From NCBI GenBank assembly GCA_034096865.1, contig JAWQFJ010011979.1, positions 2,501-16,156 of the forward strand: DNA of 13,656 bases, in the 5' to 3' direction. Positions 9,305-13,656 of this stretch are shown here, piece by piece; positions within the stretch are counted from its first letter, which is position 1; every line of letters starts with the position of its first letter. The notes beneath the pieces are model-generated. The model had not been told where the DNA came from. It saw nothing but the letters and a program-made list of their open reading frames with translations, and searched no databases. The translations under genes were made by a program, and so were the position numbers. This DNA comes from Theodoxus fluviatilis. Taxonomy: Eukaryota > Mollusca > Gastropoda > Cycloneritida > Neritidae.

Positions 9305-9328
9305 CTGAAGAAGGGCGTATGCCCGAAA
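9305..9328 (+). ncRNA. Hammerhead-ribozyme-like core (left pLTR)
   Basis: CTGAAGA (9305-9311) fits the hammerhead CUGANGA box, GGGC-GTAT-GCCC (9313-9324) forms stem II with a tetraloop, and GAAA (9325-9328) is the second conserved box. Hammerhead motifs are known from the pLTRs of PLEs, which supports the call. Two features depart from the consensus: an extra A (9312) sits between CUGAAGA and stem II, and I could not find a clean stem III with a UH cleavage site in the T-rich sequence that follows. It may be a degenerate or minimal form. An in-frame ATG (9319) lies in the stem II loop region. Confidence 0.6.
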
Positions 9329-9465
9329 GCCTTTTGATTTTGGTGTTTGTCGTGTGTTTTTTTCTTATTAATAGTCATCTTTCCACGTCAGTGTGTACAC
9401 GACAGTATTCAGTTTTGGATCCACCAGAAAATGGTTCGTATTTTACCATCTACAATTCTCTCATC

Positions 9466-11238
9466 ATGTCATTTTCGCCGCAAGGCCGTACGCCGAAAGA
9501 TCTCCTGAACAATGTATCCAGCAATGGATCTGGCGTGGTGAGAGATTTGATGAGCATCATCTTTTCTTCCTTTGATAAACTTTCTAGATACACCAGTCAT
9601 CATTTATTTTTGTCTCAATGTCTTCATAATCGCATCGTCCCCAAGGGATTCCAGCTGAAATTTGCGTCTTCGGGTCTTCCTCCGTGGGGTCCTCATCAAG
9701 AGATCAAATCGTCGTTATTAGAAACAGAACTTTTCATCGTGTATCTGTGTCGTAACTTTTACGCTTCGGAATGTCTTTCTTTGTCTACTAGTATTGAACG
9801 TTCCAAGTGTCTTCTTCGGGAACTCATTGACGGTGCGTCATTTGATTCGTTTCTTCTTGATGTCCAACGTAAAGTCCAACATGTGACATCGACCTTTGAC
9901 AACAGAAAATTTCATAAACTTCGACGTCTTATGAAAGTAGATGCTGTGGAAGACAATTTTGTAGAGAAATTTGACAGGGTGCCCAATAATGAAGAGAAAG
10001 GTGACAGTGCACCAAGGGATGAGGAGAAAGTTGTCAGTGAGCCCAGGGATGTGGAGTCAGTTGACAATACACCTATTGATGCGGAGACAGTTGACAGTGT
10101 GCCCATGGATATGGAGACAGTGGACAATGGGAACAGGGATGTGGAGTCAGTTGACAGTGCACCTAGTGATGCAGAGAGAGTTGACAGTGTGCCCAGGGAT
10201 GTGGAGACAGTTGACAGTGTGACCAGAGATTTGGTGGAAACAGTTGACAGTGCTCCCAGGGATGTAGTTTACCCTGTGTTTAGTGGTTCTGACTTGCCAC
10301 GGGTTGTTGAAACTGCGACGTCGACGTTGAATACTACTACTGGTCATGTACCCTCTAGGCCTACTGAGGGAAAGCTGAAGAAAAACAACCGCCATTTCAG
10401 AAGAAAGACGCAAATGTCCATAGATGTTGACCCAGATCAAGTAATCAATTTGTCTAACACTCAGCTTACTGATAGACAAAAGTACGTTCTGTCTTTAGGG
10501 GCTAAGTTCTGTCCTACGCCTACTACTAATGACCAACTAACTTTGCTTTGGGACGTACAAGAGGGTGTACGACGTCTACGCCTGAAGGAATTTTTCTTTA
10601 AAGAAGATGCCCCTACACAGCTTCCATCCAGACCTAAATTCTACAAGAAGAAAATGTGGTCACCCCCTGAAGGAAGGGATAAAGGCCTGGACGCCTACTG
10701 TGACACCATCACATCTTTGGTCACTGGTTACATCCCTCCTCCTGTCAAAAAGCATAACCTAAGCAACGACTGCCGTAAAGCTCTAGCGGAACTGCGCCAG
10801 ATGGTTAAGTCTCGTCTGATCCGGATCTCCAAAGCAGATAAGGGAGGAGCCACAGTGGTTCAGGACTTTACTGCTTATGAAGCGGAAGCTTTGCGTCAAC
10901 TTAACAATCCGATGCATTACACCAAGTTGGACGACAATCCCACAGCTGACATCGCCAACCAGTCCAACCGCTTCGTGGAACAGTTGAAAGACAAAACACT
11001 TATTGATGATACTACTGCTTTAAATGGGCTCTGCTGGAAGCTGAGACTACACGTACCAGCGTGTTCTACCACCTACCCAAAGTCCACAAGGACAGACAGA
11101 ACCCACCTGGACGCCCCATCATTTCTGGTTGTGGAGGACCTACAGAGAAGCTGTCCAAACTGGTGGATCATTGGCTGCAGCCATTGGTCTGTGACCTACC
11201 GTCTTACGTCAAAGACACTACGCATTTTCTGCAGCTAG
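9466..11238 (+). CDS. PLE N-terminal ORF (pre-RT region with acidic repeats; frame 1)
   Basis: First part of the PLE polyprotein. The frame is open from before 9319, but I prefer Met 9466 (A at -3). Met 9319 lies in the ribozyme-like loop and would add a hydrophobic leader. Residues 1-168 are unassigned. Residues 169-269 are ten acidic repeats, followed by a basic patch (KLKKNNRHFRRK). From about residue 326 the sequence matches the conserved region upstream of PLE reverse transcriptases (VINLSNTQLT…; SKADKGGATVV at about 455). PLE-like coding continues to about residue 520 (nucleotide 11025) and then moves to the -1 frame. The remaining 70 or so codons to the stop at 11236-11238 lack PLE similarity and look like out-of-frame reading. 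The product is either a Gag-like short form of about 590 residues or the N-terminal part of an ORF broken by a deletion. Alone it lacks the catalytic RT motifs. Confidence 0.85.
   Translation: MSFSPQGRTPKDLLNNVSSNGSGVVRDLMSIIFSSFDKLSRYTSHHLFLSQCLHNRIVPKGFQLKFASSGLPPWGPHQEIKSSLLETELFIVYLCRNFYASECLSLSTSIERSKCLLRELIDGASFDSFLLDVQRKVQHVTSTFDNRKFHKLRRLMKVDAVEDNFVEKFDRVPNNEEKGDSAPRDEEKVVSEPRDVESVDNTPIDAETVDSVPMDMETVDNGNRDVESVDSAPSDAERVDSVPRDVETVDSVTRDLVETVDSAPRDVVYPVFSGSDLPRVVETATSTLNTTTGHVPSRPTEGKLKKNNRHFRRKTQMSIDVDPDQVINLSNTQLTDRQKYVLSLGAKFCPTPTTNDQLTLLWDVQEGVRRLRLKEFFFKEDAPTQLPSRPKFYKKKMWSPPEGRDKGLDAYCDTITSLVTGYIPPPVKKHNLSNDCRKALAELRQMVKSRLIRISKADKGGATVVQDFTAYEAEALRQLNNPMHYTKLDDNPTADIANQSNRFVEQLKDKTLIDDTTALNGLCWKLRLHVPACSTTYPKSTRTDRTHLDAPSFLVVEDLQRSCPNWWIIGCSHWSVTYRLTSKTLRIFCS
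9971..10271 (+). repeat. In-frame 30-bp tandem repeat (ten acidic decapeptides)
   Basis: Ten consecutive units on a TTGACAGTGTGCCCAGGGAT-type consensus. All are 30 bp except the ninth, which is 33 bp (10211-10243), and the last, which is partial. Each encodes a decapeptide of the pattern V-D-S-x-P-R-D-x-E-x, rich in Asp and Glu. The multiple-of-three unit lengths keep the PLE frame open, which suggests selection on the protein. The segment is probably disordered. It lies between the N-terminal region and the pre-RT domain. Confidence 0.9.
11019..11061 (+). promoter_or_regulatory. Candidate -1 ribosomal frameshift signal (T_TTA_AAT plus stem-loop)
   Basis: In the frame of the upstream ORF the codons are GCT TTA AAT GGG, so TTTAAAT (11019-11025) has the X_XXY_YYZ register of a canonical -1 slippery site. 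Slippage there continues at TGG (11025-11027) directly into the RT frame. Downstream, T-GCTGG (11032-11037) can pair with CCAGC-G (11056-11061, one U·G pair) to form a 5-6 bp stem. The spacer is 6-7 nt and the 18-base loop could pair further. The -1 frame opens only at 11010, just before the heptamer. The alternative is a one-base deletion in or near the A run; restoring one base there would also rejoin the frames. One copy cannot decide between the two. Confidence 0.45.
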
Positions 11239-12680
11239 TGGAACAGTGGAAACTCCGCTACGGCCCTCTTCCTCCTGACGCACTCATTGTCACCATTGAC
11301 GTGGTGGGGTTGTATACCAACATACCCCACGATGAAGTGGCCACGTCCGTCACTGATTTGTTATCCACGAGACAGCACCTGGTCCCTGAAGCTCCACCAA
11401 AAGACTTGCTTCTGAAAATCATCAACCACATCCTGAAAAACAACATCTTCCAGTTTGACGGTCAGATCTACAAGCAGATCTTCGGAACTGCTATGGGGAC
11501 CCCCATGGCTCCTACGATTGCCAACATTTTCATGGGGTGGCTGGAGAGTGACGTATTGACCCGTTGTCCTTGGGCCATAGATCCAGGTATTTGGAAAAGA
11601 TACATTGATGACATCATCACTCTCTGGTTCTGCGGCCAAGATGAACTGGTGAAATTCATGGTGTGGCTGAACGATCAACACCCGAGCATAAAGTTCACCT
11701 ACAGTTATGGAAGAACCAGTGTGCCATACCTGGATGTAAGCCTTTCCATCACTTCTGAGGGACTTTTGGTCACTGACCTCCACGTGAAGCCCACAGATGC
11801 TGCCATGATTTTACCATTCCACTCATGCCACCCGCGTCACTGTCCTCGAAGCATCCCCTACAGCCAGTGCTTACGTCTGCGTCGCATCTGCTCCGAAGAC
11901 TTTACGTTCGGACGCAGGTGTGATGAACTAAAAAAGAAGTTAAAAAAGAGAGGCTATCCCGTAGGACTGACTGAGGCTGCTGTGGTAAAAGTGGCAGCCA
12001 GGACTCGAGCATCTACTCTTCAGTATGCTCGAAGAGAAGCCGAGGGTACAGACAGAGTGCCGTTTGTGATTCGTCACAACCCTAACAACCCGCCTCTGAG
12101 CCAGTGGTTGAAACAGTTTCTGCCGGTGCTCTACACTAGCACACGGATGAGACGGGCAGCTCCAAACCCGCCTATTGTGGGAGAAAGAAACTGTTTCAAT
12201 TTAAGAAAACTGCTGATGCCCTCGACCCTCCCCTTCCCTCGTACTTTGGCTCAGGAGACCAACATCGGGTGTCACCCTTGCCCCAAATGTGTACTGTGTC
12301 AGAGATACCTGCAGGACACTACCACCTTCCGCAGCGTCATTACTGGCCAGTCTTTCCACATCAGAGACTGCTTGTCGTGCACGTCAACCAACGTCATCTA
12401 TCTCATTGACTGTGAACAGTGTCACGACAGGCAGTATGTGGGTGAGACTGGCCAGACCATACGTAGAAGGTTTTACGGACACACGTACGACATCCGCAAT
12501 AACTTAGACACCCTAGTGGCTAAGCACTTCAGGTCCCCTGGGCACTGCCTCTCCCACATGAGAGTGACCATCATTGAGCAAATACACGTGGACGATGCCA
12601 ACATCAGAAAGCGGAGAGAGAAGTTCTGGCGCTTCAAGCTACGAACCAACTACCCTGAAGGACTGAATGTGTTTGACTGA
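11025..12680 (+). CDS. PLE reverse transcriptase / GIY-YIG endonuclease (frame 2 of the polyprotein)
   Basis: The catalytic part of the PLE protein, about 551 residues from the proposed frameshift. It reverse-transcribes element RNA at a site nicked by its endonuclease. Counting from the GTG codon at 11061, the domains in order are: FYHLPKVHK and PPGRPIIS (2-22); RT motif A TIDVVGLYTNIPH with Asp80; FGTAMGTPMAP (141-151); the RT catalytic YIDD at 181-184; VPYLD (221-225) and HVKPTD (241-246); SCHPRH (255-260) and a basic helix KKKLKKRGYP; the CHPCPKCVLC cluster (404-413); then GIY-YIG with VIYLI (445-449), YVGETGQ (459-465), RRRFYGH (468-474), Glu520 and PEGLN (532-536). All expected catalytic residues are present and the frame is intact to the TGA. 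It has no ATG near its start, so expression needs frameshifting or an intact upstream frame. The last 296 or so residues are duplicated in the left pLTR. Confidence 0.92.
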   Translation, partial: WALLEAETTRTSVFYHLPKVHKDRQNPPGRPIISGCGGPTEKLSKLVDHWLQPLVCDLPSYVKDTTHFLQLVEQWKLRYGPLPPDALIVTIDVVGLYTNIPHDEVATSVTDLLSTRQHLVPEAPPKDLLLKIINHILKNNIFQFDGQIYKQIFGTAMGTPMAPTIANIFMGWLESDVLTRCPWAIDPGIWKRYIDDIITLWFCGQDELVKFMVWLNDQHPSIKFTYSYGRTSVPYLDVSLSITSEGLLVTDLHVKPTDAAMILPFHSCHPRHCPRSIPYSQCLRLRRICSEDFTFGRRCDELKKKLKKRGYPVGLTEAAVVKVAARTRASTLQYARREAEGTDRVPFVIRHNPNNPPLSQWLKQFLPVLYTSTRMRRAAPNPPIVGERNCFNLRKLLMPSTLPFPRTLAQETNIGCHPCPKCVLCQRYLQDTTTFRSVITGQSFHIRDCLSCTSTNVIYLIDCEQCHDRQYVGETGQTIRRRFYGHTYDIRNNLDTLVAKHFRSPGHCLSHMRVTIIEQIHVDDANIRKRREKFWRFKLRTNYPEGLNVFD

Positions 12681-12712
12681 GAGAAAGTGAGATGGATGGA
12701 ACTATGAACACT

Positions 12713-12748
12713 TAAAGAGAGAGAGAGAGTTGGAGGTAGAGAGAGAGG

Positions 12749-12792
<44 letters not shown>

Positions 12793-12891
12793 GAGAGAGA
12801 GTGACAGAGAGACAGAGAGAGAGAGAGAGAGAGGGAGACAGAGAGAGAGAGAGAGACAGAGAGAGAGAGACAGAGAGATAGAGAGAGAGAA
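12713..12891. repeat. GA-rich tract 1 of right pLTR
   Basis: Counterpart of 8869-9042, with small length differences and a few substitutions such as GTGACAG near 12800. It lies in the 3' untranslated part of the complete PLE unit. Confidence 0.95.
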
Positions 12892-12970
12892 CACTCTGGA
12901 CACTGGATGCTGAGAGAGCTCGGGCTCCGAGAACTCGGGCTAGAACATTTTTTGGGGGGATGAGGGTGGT

Positions 12971-12985
12971 GGAGAGAGAGGGAGG

Positions 12986-13044
<59 letters not shown>

Positions 13045-13062
13045 GGGAGAGAGAGGAGGGGT
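12971..13062. repeat. GA-rich tract 2 of right pLTR
   Basis: Counterpart of 9122-9222, about nine bases shorter. Confidence 0.95.
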
Positions 13063-13142
13063 AGAGCTCTGGAGTGCCTACGTCATGTCATTCTGAAGTT
13101 TTTTACGTCACGTGTTGCATCATTTATGTGTTTCTGTATTAA

Positions 13143-13166
13143 CTGAAGAAGGGCGTATGCCCGAAA
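13143..13166 (+). ncRNA. Hammerhead-ribozyme-like core (right pLTR)
   Basis: Identical to the left-pLTR core: CTGAAGA, an extra A, the GGGC-GTAT-GCCC stem, then GAAA. It lies about 50 bp from the 3' end of the element. Two identical cores flanking a unit would allow excision of a unit-length RNA if both were active. Activity is doubtful because of the extra A and the unclear stem III. Confidence 0.6.
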
Positions 13167-13215
13167 GCCTTTTGATTTTGGTGTTTGTCGTGTGTTTTTT
13201 TTCTTATTAATAGTC

Positions 13216-13656
13216 CTTATCAAAGAAATGCACGGACCTCAGGGGAGCCAGGCTTGGGATCCTCCGTCACGATCTCAGCCGGTCTCTGGGTTGTGTTTTC
13301 CTAATAATAGAAAAAGGCTCATTGCTGCCTTATACTTACTCGAAATTATTCACACCAAGTGTTGCCTCGATAGGCATGACAAAGTCAACCGAATGAATAT
13401 TGCACCTTTGCAATCAGATGTCTTAATTTAGAGAAAGCATCAAATGTGTCCCTTGTATCTAACAATTTAGGCATAGCGCGCTAGAAATACAGGAGGGAAC
13501 TGTCCGTGGTCACATGTCAAGTTCAATTAACAACCGATAAGGAAAGGCCGCTCTGCGACCCTCCCGGAATGATAAGCTACATAGTAGGATGGTCTTACAA
13601 CCTAGACGACCTAGGCAACTGAGACAAAGGATACATGATAGAGGGAGGAGAGAGGG
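13216..13656. other. Unassigned flank downstream of the PLE
   Basis: No gene is supported. The open frame at 13192-13431 starts inside the PLE end and has no recognisable motif. The last 20 bases of the window are again GA-rich. Confidence 0.55.

Larger units (their letters stand above)
7946..9376 (+). repeat. Left (5') pseudo-LTR of the PLE
   Basis: First copy of the 1.43-kb direct repeat. It begins inside the ORF at CCACAGATGCTGCC and ends at TTATTAATAGTC, after which the sequence continues into the internal region. In order it holds the C-terminal ORF fragment, two GA-rich tracts separated by a CTCGGGCT-containing spacer, two TACGTCA motifs, and the hammerhead-like core. In PLEs this region would supply the promoter for the complete downstream unit. 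Confidence 0.95.
7946..13215 (+). mobile_element. Penelope-like retroelement, partial tandem (pLTR-internal-pLTR)
   Basis: A Penelope-like element (PLE) with a C-terminal GIY-YIG endonuclease. A 1.43-kb segment occurs twice in the same orientation (7946-9376 and 11791-13215), offset by 3,845 bp. The complete unit is 9377-13215; the left copy is 5'-truncated inside the ORF. Head-to-tail partial tandems with pseudo-LTRs are characteristic of PLEs, which prime reverse transcription at endonuclease-cut sites and often form such arrays. The coding parts of the two copies differ by a single base that I can find (A8446 versus G12291, Ile versus Val), so the array is young. No AATAAA is visible after the stop codon and no convincing target-site duplication could be defined. 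The clade (Neptune-, Poseidon- or Penelope-type) was not resolved by eye. Confidence 0.95.
11791..13215 (+). repeat. Right (3') pseudo-LTR of the PLE
   Basis: Second copy of the direct repeat, from CCACAGATGCTGCC inside the ORF to TTATTAATAGTC, after which flanking DNA starts. It is six bases shorter than the left copy because of length changes in the GA tracts and T runs. The coding part differs at one base that I could find (G12291, Val). Confidence 0.95.

Noticed and set aside
8857..9308. Ser-Leu and Arg-Glu repeat ORFs in the GA tracts
   Set aside because: Low-complexity translations of (GA)n/(CT)n. The same occurs in the right pLTR (12712-12903).
11258..11783. Minus-strand ORFs opposite the reverse transcriptase
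   Set aside because: Shadows of the strongly coding plus strand, with no motifs of their own.
7939..13216. AGTCC at both edges of the PLE as a target-site duplication
   Set aside because: The right-hand AGTC is part of the element end (also present at 9373-9376), so only one base would be flanking. The match is too short to count.

Overview
This window looks like non-genic DNA from an animal genome, probably an invertebrate. The evidence is long simple-sequence repeats (AC/GT, GA and TCCA), a 48-49 bp minisatellite and a recent eukaryotic retroelement, with no bacterial-style gene packing. A mollusc or other lophotrochozoan would fit, but that is inference only; no host gene identifies the species. 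I found no convincing host protein-coding gene, tRNA or rRNA. Most open frames in the first 7.9 kb are chance readings of repeats.

Layout. 1-2550: unassigned unique sequence with a short (CT)n tract. 2551-2694: an AC-rich microsatellite. 3323-3398: a (GC)10(GT)28 tract, nearly the reverse complement of the AC tract. 4225-4728: G-rich sequence with a G-quadruplex candidate and several short duplications. 4729-5730: unassigned, with three CACGTG sites. 5731-6652: a 19-unit minisatellite with higher-order organisation. 6988-7270: a TCCA/TGGA tetranucleotide array. 7271-7945: unassigned flank with a 16-bp perfect palindrome.

The main feature is a Penelope-like retroelement (PLE) at 7946-13215. 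It has the partial-tandem form typical of PLEs. A 1.43-kb pseudo-LTR (7946-9376) is followed by a complete unit (9377-13215) whose last 1.43 kb (11791-13215) repeats it almost exactly. Each pseudo-LTR holds the C-terminal part of the ORF with the GIY-YIG endonuclease, two GA-rich tracts and a hammerhead-ribozyme-like core. The complete unit encodes an N-terminal region with ten acidic 10-residue repeats, a reverse transcriptase with YIDD, a Cys/His cluster and a GIY-YIG endonuclease.

The most interesting point is that the PLE coding region is split into two frames, and the break falls on an in-frame T_TTA_AAT heptamer (11019-11025). That is the X_XXY_YYZ form of a -1 ribosomal frameshift site, and a possible stem-loop begins 6-7 nt downstream. 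If functional, this PLE would make a Gag/Pol-like pair of products (about 590 and 1,070 residues). A one-base deletion is an equally serious explanation and cannot be excluded from one copy. 13216-13656 is unassigned flank.
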